Shown one piece after another: positions 1-9,523 of a DNA stretch of 64,000 nt; the first letter of the stretch is position 1, and every line of letters begins with the position of its first letter. This DNA comes from Amphritea atlantica (GTDB lineage Bacteria; Pseudomonadota; Gammaproteobacteria; Pseudomonadales; Balneatricaceae): contig NZ_JAHKQE010000023.1 of assembly GCF_018860855.1 (NCBI RefSeq), positions 206,643-270,642 of the forward strand, written 5' to 3'. The notes beneath the pieces were generated by a model. It had not been told where the DNA came from and searched no databases. It was given only the letters and a program-made list of their open reading frames with translations. The translations under genes were made by a program, and so were the position numbers.

Positions 1-585
1 CTAATCGATAAACTCATCTTCGCAGCGACCCTATTCCTAGCCCTACAAGTGCCGCAACTGGCGGATCAATATCAGCAGTTTCTCGCCGGACTCTATGAGT
101 CCACCCACTGGCAGGTTCAAGGCTACAACCATACTGCAAAAAACTTTGGCTACCCCGATGCCAACGCCATGATTCAGCATCATCGGCAAAACAGTGTCCC
201 AAGCGTGCGTGCCGATGCCGAACAAAAGCTCGCCACGCTGGTACAGTTTGAGCAGCTGAAACAGGGCGTCACCCTATTTACCAATGGTAATCTGATCAGT
301 AAAACCCTCTATATGGCCGCACCTTCACGCTATCACTACCTCAAAAAGACCCTCGATAACTTTACCCCCGGCATCCCCCTGAGTACCGAAGGCATCACCT
401 TTGGCGTGATCGTCGGTCTGTTATTGAACCTGCTCATCATGGCTCCCATTCGCTTTGCCAACCAACGAATATTACGGATATGTAAATCTCAGCCGCGCGC
501 TAAACCGAACATCAAAGCTAACCTTAAAGCCAATACCGGTGGTAAAAAACCAATAGCCGCTCATAAGCCCCATTCCGATCATTGA
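1..585 (+). CDS. DUF2937 family membrane protein, 5'-truncated by window edge
   Basis: The reading frame is open from base 1, so the true start lies upstream of the window; the visible part begins LIDKLIFAATLFLALQVPQL, which looks like a first membrane segment. The middle part (QYQQFLAGLYEST...GYNHTAKNFGYPDANAMIQHH) matches the layout I know for DUF2937 proteins: a short N-terminal membrane helix, a soluble helical region with a conserved GF/GY..TA..F pattern, and a second hydrophobic segment near the C-terminus (ITFGVIVGLLLNLLIMAPIRF). A basic Lys/Asn-rich tail follows. Function of the family is unknown. An initiation codon inside the frame (GTG at 49) is unlikely to be used because it would remove the first membrane helix. 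Confidence 0.7.
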   Translation, partial: LIDKLIFAATLFLALQVPQLADQYQQFLAGLYESTHWQVQGYNHTAKNFGYPDANAMIQHHRQNSVPSVRADAEQKLATLVQFEQLKQGVTLFTNGNLISKTLYMAAPSRYHYLKKTLDNFTPGIPLSTEGITFGVIVGLLLNLLIMAPIRFANQRILRICKSQPRAKPNIKANLKANTGGKKPIAAHKPHSDH

Positions 586-633
586 TCTATCTGTGAAAAA
601 TATTTAACATATTAATAATTCCAGGAGATTCTA

Positions 634-1641
634 ATGAGTATAAAACTGTCCGTTGTCGATCAATCACCCGTGCACGGCTCCCATGCCGCCATTGACGCCC
701 CGCGCCTTTCGATCGAATTAGCCCAACTGTGCGATCAACTAGGCTACTACCGTTACTGGGTAGCGGAACATCATGACAGTATTCATTTTGCCAACCCTTG
801 CCCAGAAATTATGATTGCCGCCATCGCTAGCGTGACACAAAATATCCGCGTCGGTAGTGGCGGCGTGATGCTCAGCCACTACAGCCCGCTGAAAGTGGCT
901 GAAAGTTTTAAAATGATGGCGACACTCTTTCCCGAACGGATCGACCTGGGTATTGGCCGTGCTCCCGGCGGCACCGGTCTCACTTCTCAAGCCCTCGCCT
1001 ATCCACATCAACCCCATCACGGCGACCGCTATGCCAATCAGGCACAGTTGCTCAAAGGCTTTATCGAAGGAAACCTGCCAGACAATAACCCGTTCAGCGC
1101 GATCAAAGTGTTGCCCGACAGCAGCCCGCAACCAGAACTCTGGATGCTAGGCTCAAGCGGTGGTAGCGCGGGTTTAGCGGGACACTTAGGGTATAACATT
1201 GCTCTAGCACGTTTTATTGATCCGGATAACTGCCACCCATCGATTTTCAGTGAGTATCTACAACAGTGGCAGCAGGCAGGACACCCGCAACAACCCAATA
1301 AAATGGTCGCTATTGCCTGTATCTGTGCTGAAACCGAGGCCGAAGCTAAACTCCGTGCAGGCACCGCCGTCTATCGTAAACTCGCGGCACAACTCGGTAT
1401 GCGCGAAGCCTTTTTAACACCATCGGAAGTACAAGATCGTTATAAGGAATTTCCTGCCAGCCACCAAGCGCAATATGATCATATTCTCAACGGCTATACC
1501 GTCGGCACACCCGAGCAGTGTAGCGACGAGATCCATCAGCTGGCGCAGGCTTTTGATTGTGATGAGATCGCCACCGTAGCGGTCACCTATAGTCAGGCCG
1601 ACCGGCTCGATAGTTATACTCAGCTCATTAAAGGCTTTTAA
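634..1641 (+). CDS. LLM-class (luciferase-like) flavin-dependent oxidoreductase
   Basis: A 335-residue protein of the bacterial luciferase-like superfamily, in the subgroup of single-subunit luciferase family oxidoreductases related to E. coli YhbW. Family features visible: N-terminal SVVDQSPVHG, the RYWVAEHHDS segment with the EHH pattern, RVGSGGVMLSHYSPLKVAE, and FPERIDLGIGRAPGG. Members use reduced FMN/F420-like cofactors on mostly unknown substrates, so no substrate is assigned. The start ATG has a well-placed AGGAG about 8 bases upstream. It follows the DUF2937 gene by 48 bases but no functional link is evident. A hairpin follows the stop. Confidence 0.88.
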   Translation: MSIKLSVVDQSPVHGSHAAIDAPRLSIELAQLCDQLGYYRYWVAEHHDSIHFANPCPEIMIAAIASVTQNIRVGSGGVMLSHYSPLKVAESFKMMATLFPERIDLGIGRAPGGTGLTSQALAYPHQPHHGDRYANQAQLLKGFIEGNLPDNNPFSAIKVLPDSSPQPELWMLGSSGGSAGLAGHLGYNIALARFIDPDNCHPSIFSEYLQQWQQAGHPQQPNKMVAIACICAETEAEAKLRAGTAVYRKLAAQLGMREAFLTPSEVQDRYKEFPASHQAQYDHILNGYTVGTPEQCSDEIHQLAQAFDCDEIATVAVTYSQADRLDSYTQLIKGF

Positions 1642-1669
1642 AGCCAGTCTCTTAACCTTCAATAGCAGC

Positions 1670-1692
1670 AAAGGGAGCGTATGACTCCCTTT
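1670..1692 (+). terminator. Stem-loop downstream of the LLM oxidoreductase gene
   Basis: Perfect inverted repeat AAAGGGAG / CTCCCTTT with a 7-base loop, 28 bases after the stop codon, followed by TAAATT. The U-run is short, so this is a probable but not textbook intrinsic terminator. Confidence 0.55.
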
Positions 1693-2030
1693 AAATTCCG
1701 CCTCAATCAGATACCTTAATTTTCAGCTCTACACCGATTACCCAGAATGGGTAATCCACTCGACTGTCTTCATTGTAAACAGTACTCTCTTTTGTCATGA
1801 TGCCGCTGCAGGTTGGATAATGTGTAGTCGTATTGAAACTCTAATTCAGTCCCCCCCGGCTATTTTTTATAGTGGCAATTCGTTTTATCTAACCTGCAAC
1901 ATCCTTCCTTTTATGCCCTCACCTAAATACTCACAAATAAAGCTAAAAAACGCTGCTCTCTGTTACCTGATATACGGTTATTCTCCGCGTTTATCTATTG
2001 CCCCTCTCACCCTTTTGCTAGACTTAGCCG

Positions 2031-2501
2031 ATGAAAAAACACTACCTGCCCATCTGCATATTGATCCCGCTGTTGGGACTATCCTATTATGCCGGTTACA
2101 CGCCATTACTGATCCCAGCCCTGTTTGTTAGTGTCAGTCTGCTGACTCTGGCGATCTATTACAAAGACAAATCAGCGGCGGTAGCAGGCGCTTGGCGCAC
2201 CCCAGAAAGCCGATTGCACCTGTTAGCACTTCTGGGCGGTTGGCCTGGCGCGATTATCGCCCAGCAAACCCTGCGACATAAAACTCAAAAGAAAAGTTTT
2301 CGCGTCACCTTTTGGTTAACCCTGCTGCTGAATATCTCAACCTTGGGTTGGCTTCACACAACCACAGGCAGCGACTGGCTACATGGGAAAATTTTCAAGC
2401 TAGACAGTTATATTGCTTACTCTGATGTGTCATATATGGCTAGGCAATACATGCGTTATTTCACCCACTTCCGTGTTAAACGCCCACTTCGCTATCGTTA
2501 G
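2031..2501 (+). CDS. DUF1294 family inner-membrane protein
   Basis: A 156-residue protein with two N-terminal hydrophobic segments (residues about 5-45) and the typical DUF1294 core: YKDKSAAVAGAWRTPESRLHLLALLGGWPGAIIAQQTLRHKTQKKSF followed by another hydrophobic stretch. Most DUF1294 proteins carry an N-terminal cold-shock domain; this one has only the membrane part. Function unknown. After about residue 120 the sequence (from HGKIFKLDSYI to the stop) no longer resembles the family and may be a lineage-specific tail. An overlapping frame upstream (1820-2131) is a shadow. Confidence 0.75.
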   Translation: MKKHYLPICILIPLLGLSYYAGYTPLLIPALFVSVSLLTLAIYYKDKSAAVAGAWRTPESRLHLLALLGGWPGAIIAQQTLRHKTQKKSFRVTFWLTLLLNISTLGWLHTTTGSDWLHGKIFKLDSYIAYSDVSYMARQYMRYFTHFRVKRPLRYR

Positions 2502-2584
2502 CTCAATCCTTAGCTTCTAGCAGTCTATGCATTGCCAAACAGATAGAGCAAAGTGGCCGCCTATGGGGCCCTTGTACCAATCAT

Positions 2585-3091
2585 CTATTGACCGTAATAC
2601 AGCCCACCGAAATGTTTTTTACCGTCGGCGGTTTTAAACAGCACCATCAGTTGATGCTTACCGCTGGCCTTCAGGTCATAACCCGCCATCTGCCATTCCC
2701 CCATCGTCATCAGCAGTTTAGTCTGCTGTGAGCCATCCGGGAAAATCACTTTAGAGTTAACCTGCACACCGTTGACCAACGCACCATCCCGATCGATTCT
2801 GATCATTAGATTGTGTGACCCTCCGTGGCTCATACCTTCCTCAGCGGCCATCACATGAAAGCTAACGGTATAGCCATCAATATCTTTTTTCTCTAGGAAC
2901 ATTTGATGCTGTCCCATCTGACTATCCATCATCTCATGAGACATCCCGCTCTCAGGCATCCCCTGCTGAGCCATCGAGTCATCATGGCCATGGCTGCTCT
3001 CATCCGCCATAACGCCAGTCATAACACCTGCGCTTAAAACAATCGCACCTAAGGTGCCGACAAGCACCGCTTTATTCAGTTTCATATTCAT
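2585..3091 (-). CDS. Periplasmic Met/His-rich protein of the copper efflux locus
   Basis: A 168-residue secreted protein: signal peptide at residues 1-29 (hydrophobic LVGTLGAIVLSAGVMTGVMA), then a Met/His/Asp-rich stretch (HGHDDSMAQQGMPESGMSHEMMDSQMGQHQM), then a beta-rich domain resembling YtkA/FixH-like folds (GYTVSFHVM, SHNLMIRI, VNSKVIFPDGS, KLLMTMGEWQMAGYDL, HQLMVLFKTADGKKHFGGLYYG). Small proteins with this C-terminal domain are common as the last gene of cusABC-type operons. I infer a periplasmic copper/silver-binding accessory role comparable to CusF, though it is not a CusF homologue by sequence. It lies 60 bases downstream of cusA on the same strand. Confidence 0.75.
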   Translation of the reverse strand: MNMKLNKAVLVGTLGAIVLSAGVMTGVMADESSHGHDDSMAQQGMPESGMSHEMMDSQMGQHQMFLEKKDIDGYTVSFHVMAAEEGMSHGGSHNLMIRIDRDGALVNGVQVNSKVIFPDGSQQTKLLMTMGEWQMAGYDLKASGKHQLMVLFKTADGKKHFGGLYYGQ

Positions 3092-3151
3092 CTCTCACTG
3101 ATTATCATGACATTGGTGGGAGAGACTCTTCTCTCCCAACCGAGTACAGCA

Positions 3152-6100
3152 TTACTGTTCGGACGCCAAGCGGGCAAGACCACGTTTGCGCCACAAGAAA
3201 TACACCGCGGGCAGCACCAGTAAGGTCAACAATACCGCGCTGACCATACCGCCAACCATCGGCGCTGCAATACGGCTCATCACCTCTGAGCCGGTCCCCG
3301 TGCCGTAGAGAATCGGCAGTAAGCCAACAATGATCGCGACAGCCGTCATCATCACCGGACGGACACGTAACCCTGCGCCTTGCAATACCGCATGACGTAA
3401 AGCCTCTTCTCTGGGAGTAACTCCCTGCTTTTCACACTGCGTCAACATCTGCTGATAAGCCTGATTCAGATAGACCAGCATGATCACGCCGATCTCGACA
3501 GCCACCCCAGCCAAAGCAATGAAGCCAACGCCCACCGCCACCGAGAAATTAAAGCCCTCTAGATACATCAGCCAGACACTACCAACCATCGCCAGCGGCA
3601 GTGTTCCCATAATGATGCTCACTTCGACAACATTGCGAAAATTAAGAAACAACAGGAAAACGATAATCGACAAGGTCAACGGCACTACATACGTCAGCTT
3701 TTCTTTGGCACGCTGCATATATTCATATTGTCCGGCCCAAGCAACCGAATAACCTGCCGGCAAGATCAGCTGATCAGCCACCACCTGCTGCGCATTGGCC
3801 ACGTAACGCCCAATATCCACCCCTTCAATATCGATAAAGGTCCAGCCGTTCAAACGGGCATTTTCACTCTTTATCCCCGGTGGGCCATCCTCGATATAGA
3901 TATTGGCGACATCGCCCAACGGCACACGTTGCCCCATCGGTGTAACAATAGGCAGTAACGCCAATTGCTCAGGAGAATCCCGATAGTCTTGTGGATAACG
4001 GACATTAATTGGATAACGCTCTAACCCTTCGATCGTTTGCGAGACATTGACACCACCGATCGCAGACGCCACCACCTGCTGAACATCGGCGATATTAAGG
4101 CCGTAACGCGCAGCACGCTGACGCTGAATATCCACCTTAATATAGCGTCCGCCGGCGACCCGTTCGGAGTACACCGAAGCGGTACCCGGTACATCCTTAA
4201 GAATGCTTTCCAACTGCTGACCAATCTGCTGAATCTGCTGCAAGTCAGGTCCGGCAATCTTAATACCTACCGGCGTTTTGATACCCGTTGCCAGCATATC
4301 GATGCGAGTTTTAATCGGCATCACCCAGGCATTCGTCACCCCCGGCAGCTTAACCAAGTTATCGAGTTCTTTGCGAAGATCTTCGCTCGTTAACCCTTCC
4401 CGCCACTGATCTTGTGGCTTTAGCTGAATAAAGGTTTCTATCATGGTGAGTGGCGCAGGATCAGTGGCACTATCAGCCCGTCCCACTTTGCCAAAGACCG
4501 TGGCAACTTCAGGCACTGTTTTTATCAGCTTATCGGTCTGTTGCAACAACTGACGCGCCTGCCCGATAGAGATACCCGGGTAGGTGGTCGGCATATACAT
4601 CAGATCACCTTCATCCAGTGGTGGCATAAACTCACTGCCCAGCTTATCCAATGGCCATAAGCCCGCCAGTAGCACCAATAACGCGAACCCCAACGTCAGT
4701 TTGGGAAAGCTAAGCACTTTACGCAGCGTCGGCATATAGATCGCAGTCAGCAAACGGTTTACCGGATTTTTATGCTCAGGCAACACCTTACCGCGAATAA
4801 AATACCCCATCAGCACCGGCACTAAGGTGATCGCCAACGCAGCCGACGCCGCCATCGCATAGGTTTTAGTAAAGGCCAACGGTGCAAACATCCGCCCTTC
4901 TTGAGCTTCCAAGGTAAATACTGGGACAAAACTCACGGTGATAATCAACAGACTAAAAAACAGTGCCGGCCCGACCTCACTGGCGGATGCAGCAACCACC
5001 TGCCATCGGTTCTCTTTCGTCAGCGGCGTTCGCTCCATATGCTTGTGCATATTCTCGATCATCACAATCGCCCCATCAATCATCGCCCCAATGGCAATCG
5101 CGATACCACCCAATGACATAATATTGGCGTTAATACCTTGGGCATTCATAATGATAAACGCCGTTAAAATACCCACAGGGAGGGTAATAATAGCCACCAG
5201 CGATGAACGCACATGAAACAGAAAAACCACGCACACCAGCGCCACCACAATGAATTCTTCGAGTAACTTATGCCAAAGATTCTCAACTGCTCGGTCGATC
5301 AGCCCAGAACGATCATAGACGGTTACGACTTCAACACCGTCCGGCAACCCTTGCTTTAAGGTCTCTAGTTTCGCTTTAACTCCGTCGATAGTTTGCTGTG
5401 CGTTCTCACCAAAACGCATCACCACTACGCCGCCGACCACTTCACCTTCACCATTAAGCTCCGCCACCCCTCGACGCATCTGAGGCCCCACACCAATATC
5501 CGCCACATGTTGTAACAGTATCGGCGTGCCATTCTCATTAAGACCGAGAGGAATATTACCTAGATCCTCCTCGCCCTGAATGTAGCCGGTCGCCCGCACC
5601 ATATATTCAGCCTCAGCCATCTCCACCACCGAAGCACCGACCTCCTGATTGGCTCGGCGAATAGCATTTTGAATATGTGATAACGGCATATTAAAAGCCC
5701 GTAACTTGTCGGGATCCACCCGTACCTGATACTGCTTCACCATGCCGCCGATAGAGGCAACTTCTGACACGCCGGGCACCGTTTGCAACTCATACTTAAG
5801 GAACCAGTCCTGTAAGCTGCGTAACTGACTGATGTCCTGCTGCCCAGTTTTATCCACTAGCGCATAGAGATAAACCCAGCCAACACCGGTCGCATCCGGC
5901 CCCAACTGAGGTCGGGCATTCGCAGGTAATGAAGGAGCCACCTGGCTCAGATATTCCAACACCCGACTGCGCGCCCAATACATATCGGTGTCTTCATCAA
6001 AGATCACATAGACATAAGAGTCACCAAAAAAAGAGTAACCGCGCACCGTTTCGGCACCGGGTACGGACAGCATGGCGGTGGTTAACGGATAGGTCACCTG

Positions 6101-6289
6101 ATCCTCAACCACCTGCGGTGCTTGCCCTGGATAACTGGTTTTAATAATCACCTGAACATCCGACAGATCAGGAATTGCATCCACCGGCGTATTCTTCAAC
6201 GAAAATAACCCACCGCCCACCAATACCACGGCAGCCAAGAGTACAAAGAAACGATTGCCAACTGACCAGCGAATAATCGACTCAATCAT
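3152..6289 (-). CDS. cusA: Heavy-metal RND efflux pump, inner-membrane transporter CusA
   Basis: A 1045-residue HME-RND proton antiporter, full length for the family. It begins MIESIIRWSVGNRFFVLLAAV with the first membrane helix, then DAIPDLSDVQVIIKTSYPGQAPQ, typical of CusA/CzcA. The central membrane block contains the proton-relay Asp region GGIAIAIGAMIDGAIVMIENMHKHME; the Met-rich FMPPLDEGDLMYMPTTYPGIS segment matches CusA rather than zinc/cobalt CzcA pumps, suggesting Cu(I)/Ag(I). It forms the inner-membrane part of the tripartite CBA complex. The start codon overlaps the cusB stop by four bases (ATGA), so the two are translationally coupled. Confidence 0.95.
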   Translation of the reverse strand: MIESIIRWSVGNRFFVLLAAVVLVGGGLFSLKNTPVDAIPDLSDVQVIIKTSYPGQAPQVVEDQVTYPLTTAMLSVPGAETVRGYSFFGDSYVYVIFDEDTDMYWARSRVLEYLSQVAPSLPANARPQLGPDATGVGWVYLYALVDKTGQQDISQLRSLQDWFLKYELQTVPGVSEVASIGGMVKQYQVRVDPDKLRAFNMPLSHIQNAIRRANQEVGASVVEMAEAEYMVRATGYIQGEEDLGNIPLGLNENGTPILLQHVADIGVGPQMRRGVAELNGEGEVVGGVVVMRFGENAQQTIDGVKAKLETLKQGLPDGVEVVTVYDRSGLIDRAVENLWHKLLEEFIVVALVCVVFLFHVRSSLVAIITLPVGILTAFIIMNAQGINANIMSLGGIAIAIGAMIDGAIVMIENMHKHMERTPLTKENRWQVVAASASEVGPALFFSLLIITVSFVPVFTLEAQEGRMFAPLAFTKTYAMAASAALAITLVPVLMGYFIRGKVLPEHKNPVNRLLTAIYMPTLRKVLSFPKLTLGFALLVLLAGLWPLDKLGSEFMPPLDEGDLMYMPTTYPGISIGQARQLLQQTDKLIKTVPEVATVFGKVGRADSATDPAPLTMIETFIQLKPQDQWREGLTSEDLRKELDNLVKLPGVTNAWVMPIKTRIDMLATGIKTPVGIKIAGPDLQQIQQIGQQLESILKDVPGTASVYSERVAGGRYIKVDIQRQRAARYGLNIADVQQVVASAIGGVNVSQTIEGLERYPINVRYPQDYRDSPEQLALLPIVTPMGQRVPLGDVANIYIEDGPPGIKSENARLNGWTFIDIEGVDIGRYVANAQQVVADQLILPAGYSVAWAGQYEYMQRAKEKLTYVVPLTLSIIVFLLFLNFRNVVEVSIIMGTLPLAMVGSVWLMYLEGFNFSVAVGVGFIALAGVAVEIGVIMLVYLNQAYQQMLTQCEKQGVTPREEALRHAVLQGAGLRVRPVMMTAVAIIVGLLPILYGTGTGSEVMSRIAAPMVGGMVSAVLLTLLVLPAVYFLWRKRGLARLASEQ

Positions 6290-7890
6290 AAGATCACCTT
6301 GGAGTGGAGAGCGTACCGATGATTCGATATGGCTGTTACTAGCGCCTGTGCTTCACTGTCACTCTGAACCTGCCTTGCAATCCATAAGGTTTGGGTTTCT
6401 AAAGCTTCAATAGCGACAGGATTAGATAAACCTGCATCAGCATGACCCGCATCTGACGAATCCTGCTGCGAATTTGGCCTAGACTTGGGCATAGGCATAC
6501 TCATAGGCGTAGCGTTCATAGGCGCGGGGATCATAACGGGCCCCATAGAGTCGATAGGCTTATCCTGCTGTTCAACTGCATCCATGCTCATGCTGTCCAT
6601 GCTCATGTCATCCATGCTCATATCGCTCATCGTCATGCTATCAGCAGCCGTTGGAGGAATATGCATACGCTTAAAGTCAGACGTTTTACCCGACTCAGAG
6701 TCCAACAAAAACTGTGCCGATGTGACGACCTGCTCACCCTCCTGAACCCCAGACAAAATTTCAACCTGCTGACCATTGCTGCGACCGACCTTAACGTTAA
6801 CCGACTTAAAACGTCCCTCTCCTAGCGCCAGTACTAACCGGTTACTATCAGCGCCACGGATTAACGCCTCTTTAGGAACCGTCAGTGATGCTTGCTCGGC
6901 TTGTTTATGAATCACCACTTCAGCAAACATATTCGGTTTCAGCTTACCGTCCTGATTGGCAAATCGCATACGCACTCTAAGCGTGCGCGTTTTAGCATCC
7001 AGCGTGGGATAAATATAATCCACAACCCCTTCACGCTGCTCTCCGGGCAGGAAATCCAGCTGTATAGAGACCCCTTGGCCAATCGAGATTAAGCTTGCTT
7101 GACGCTCAAACACTTCTGCCTCGAGCCAGACTTCATCCAGTGCCGCAATCGACAGCAACGTCAGTCCCGGCTTAATAAACCCTCCCTGCCGTAACGCCAG
7201 ATTATCCACCACGCCACTTTGCGGCGCATAATAGGTCACCGTTTGACTGACTCGGCGAGTCTGTTTAAGGACCGCTAATGCTTGCGGCGGTAACTGCAGT
7301 GCCGCTAACCGCTGCTCGGCAGCACGAATCAATGCCCGATGACCCTGCGACAAGGCAAACAGATACTCCTCTTGAGCATTCACCAAGGTGGGCGAATAGA
7401 GGTCATACAGGGGTTGCCCCTGAACCACCGGATCACCTTCTGCCTTGATATAAACCTTCTCCACCCAACCTTCAACACGGGGGTGAACAAGACTAATGTC
7501 ATCTTGGTTATAGCCCACATACCCTACGGTACGCACCTCAAACTGCATCAACTGTCGTGACGCCACGGCGGTTCTAACCCCAAGATTATTAACCACTTCC
7601 GGTGACACCGATATCGTGCCCGGCCCTGCATCGACGCCATTATTTTCAGAGGCGTAAACCGGTACAAGATCCATCCCCATCGGGGACAAGCCCGGCTTGT
7701 CCCGTCGGTAATTCGCATCCATCGGCGCCACCCAATATAGCGGTTCAGGATTCTCATCAACCTGCGCAGCGGAAACCGCAGACCCACTCAAAGCGGCCAT
7801 ATTATTATCACTAAGCCCTAAACCGGCGATTGCGACACCGACCGCGACGCCCAGCACGATTAATCCAACATTTTTAGCGGTGCCGTTCAT
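6286..7890 (-). CDS. cusB: CusB-type periplasmic adaptor with Met-rich insert
   Basis: A 534-residue membrane-fusion protein that links CusA to the outer-membrane channel. Residues 1-25 are an N-terminal membrane anchor/signal. Residues about 50-80 (LYWVAPMDANYRRDKPGLSPMGMDLVPVY) form the heavy-metal-binding domain that precedes many CusB proteins. The barrel-sandwich, helical hairpin (YLFALSQGHRALIRAAEQRLAAL) and beta-barrel regions follow. From about residue 410 to 480 there is an unusual low-complexity region with repeated DMSM/DSMSMD units, and later MPMP; such Met patterns bind Cu(I)/Ag(I) in CopA/CusF-like proteins. It may replace a separate CusF. Overlaps both neighbours by four bases. 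Confidence 0.92.
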   Translation of the reverse strand: MNGTAKNVGLIVLGVAVGVAIAGLGLSDNNMAALSGSAVSAAQVDENPEPLYWVAPMDANYRRDKPGLSPMGMDLVPVYASENNGVDAGPGTISVSPEVVNNLGVRTAVASRQLMQFEVRTVGYVGYNQDDISLVHPRVEGWVEKVYIKAEGDPVVQGQPLYDLYSPTLVNAQEEYLFALSQGHRALIRAAEQRLAALQLPPQALAVLKQTRRVSQTVTYYAPQSGVVDNLALRQGGFIKPGLTLLSIAALDEVWLEAEVFERQASLISIGQGVSIQLDFLPGEQREGVVDYIYPTLDAKTRTLRVRMRFANQDGKLKPNMFAEVVIHKQAEQASLTVPKEALIRGADSNRLVLALGEGRFKSVNVKVGRSNGQQVEILSGVQEGEQVVTSAQFLLDSESGKTSDFKRMHIPPTAADSMTMSDMSMDDMSMDSMSMDAVEQQDKPIDSMGPVMIPAPMNATPMSMPMPKSRPNSQQDSSDAGHADAGLSNPVAIEALETQTLWIARQVQSDSEAQALVTAISNHRYALHSKVIL

Positions 7891-9359
7891 GGTGTCACTC
7901 CTGTGTGTTTGAGCTGCGGATTATCTAATGCGTAGCCAGATACGGTTTGTGATAACGTCGAGGTTGTTGTTAGTACATAATTAAGCTGAGCAATTTGCTG
8001 CTGCCGTGCGACCTGAATCTCGAGGTAATCAATTTGCGTGTTAAGCGCACTGATGCGCGCACGGATCATTTCGGCAAAACTGCCATTATCCGATTCATAA
8101 GCTTTCCGTGCCGCCTGTGCCTGACGGTTAACCTGAGGTAGAAGTTGCTGACGATATAACTGCTGACGTTGATCCAGCTGGGTGAGCTGCGCTTGAACCG
8201 AACGAAAAGAAGCGATCATTTGTCGAATCATAAGACTTCGATCGGTACGTATCTTTTCCTGCTGGGCGGTCGCGGCAACCACCTCATGATCCTGCCCGAC
8301 CGATGAAAACAACGGCAGACTCACCGTCACACCAGCACTGAATAGATCCGCTCGATCAATGCCATCCGCACTATCGGCACGATAACCATAACTCGCGCTG
8401 AGGCCCCATTCGGGCTTATATTGCTGCTTTGCCAACTGTACCGCGGTGCCGGCCACACTAATGCTTTGCTCCAACGCTTGCACCAATGGATGATGCACAA
8501 GGTAGCTCGCTAACGCTTGATTCGACAACGGCTGTGACAGTAATGCCGCGTGTTCAACAGTCAGTAGTTGCGGCAGTGTTTCGCTATAACCAGACACAGG
8601 CAACGTCGCCGAATCGAAGACGTCCAGCGGTAGTAACAAGGCCAACAATTGCTGTTCGCTCATATCCTGCTTTTGCCGTAGCTCAGTCAAGCGATCAGAG
8701 ACCCGAAGCTGCTCTAACTGAGCCTGTATCAAATCCTGTTGTCGAGTTTGCCCCAAAGCAGAGGTATAACTCGCCATCGAGATATCCACTAATTGATCAA
8801 ACAATCCTCGGTTCTGCTCAATCAGCTTAATACTCTCCCTCGCCCGATAAGCATCCAACCACAACTGCGTTACCGTCAATGTTAGCTTGGCTTCACGTTC
8901 CCGGCGCAATAACGGCTGCCGCGCACTTTGCTGATAACCTTGTTGCCGTTTTAGACGGCGGCTATCGCCTCGGGGATAGATCTGCGAAACCCCTACAACC
9001 AACTGGGTCATCGCTTCCTGATCAATCGCAAAGCTATCGGTCGGTAAACTGGCTAATGCAAAGGAAAATTTAGGGTCAGGTAATTGATAGGACGCTTCAG
9101 CTCGCGCCTCTGCCACCTGCTGCGTCAGTTGGCTACCGGTTAACCAAGGGTCATGCTGCAACGCGACACTTAGCGCCTTCGTTAAGGTTAACGGTTGCTC
9201 TTCTGCCACGGCTACAGTCAATGAACTGGACAAACCAAGTAAACACAGGATGAGTAAACAGGGCTTAATTAAACAACCAAAACGCGTTAAAGCGGCCCCA
9301 AACGGCGTCGAAACCACCCTTGCATCAGGTGATTTAAATAGAAATAAAACTGGTGACAT
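7887..9359 (-). CDS. cusC: TolC-family outer-membrane channel of the copper efflux pump (CusC-like)
   Basis: An outer membrane efflux protein of about 490 residues with two OEP repeats, e.g. LTLTKALSVALQHDPWLTGSQ near the N-terminus and the long coiled-coil helices (RTDRSLMIRQMIASFRSVQAQLTQLDQRQQLYRQQLLPQVNRQAQAA) near the C-terminus. The signal peptide hydrophobic core is LILCLLGLSSSLTVAVA. I chose the ATG at 9359; the frame is open to a GTG at 9386, and either start leaves a long positively charged n-region before the hydrophobic core. First pump gene of the coupled cusCBA series on the minus strand; its stop overlaps the cusB start. Copper specificity is inferred from the neighbours. Confidence 0.88.
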   Translation of the reverse strand: MSPVLFLFKSPDARVVSTPFGAALTRFGCLIKPCLLILCLLGLSSSLTVAVAEEQPLTLTKALSVALQHDPWLTGSQLTQQVAEARAEASYQLPDPKFSFALASLPTDSFAIDQEAMTQLVVGVSQIYPRGDSRRLKRQQGYQQSARQPLLRREREAKLTLTVTQLWLDAYRARESIKLIEQNRGLFDQLVDISMASYTSALGQTRQQDLIQAQLEQLRVSDRLTELRQKQDMSEQQLLALLLPLDVFDSATLPVSGYSETLPQLLTVEHAALLSQPLSNQALASYLVHHPLVQALEQSISVAGTAVQLAKQQYKPEWGLSASYGYRADSADGIDRADLFSAGVTVSLPLFSSVGQDHEVVAATAQQEKIRTDRSLMIRQMIASFRSVQAQLTQLDQRQQLYRQQLLPQVNRQAQAARKAYESDNGSFAEMIRARISALNTQIDYLEIQVARQQQIAQLNYVLTTTSTLSQTVSGYALDNPQLKHTGVTP

Positions 9360-9523
9360 AGATACACCCACACAGATCAGTATCACATAACGTAATCACT
9401 GACAGGTTCCATACAGAGCGGGAGATTGATGAAAAGCTGATAGCCTGCAGAACAAGTAACAGTGTTAACTCATCATTGACGGAGATCTCCCGCTAACCAA
9501 TTGCCGGATTAACGGCGTCTGTA

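Noticed and set aside
1820..2131. 103-residue open frame upstream of and overlapping the DUF1294 gene
   Set aside because: No recognisable protein features, rare codons and no ribosome site; the DUF1294 frame from 2031 explains the region.
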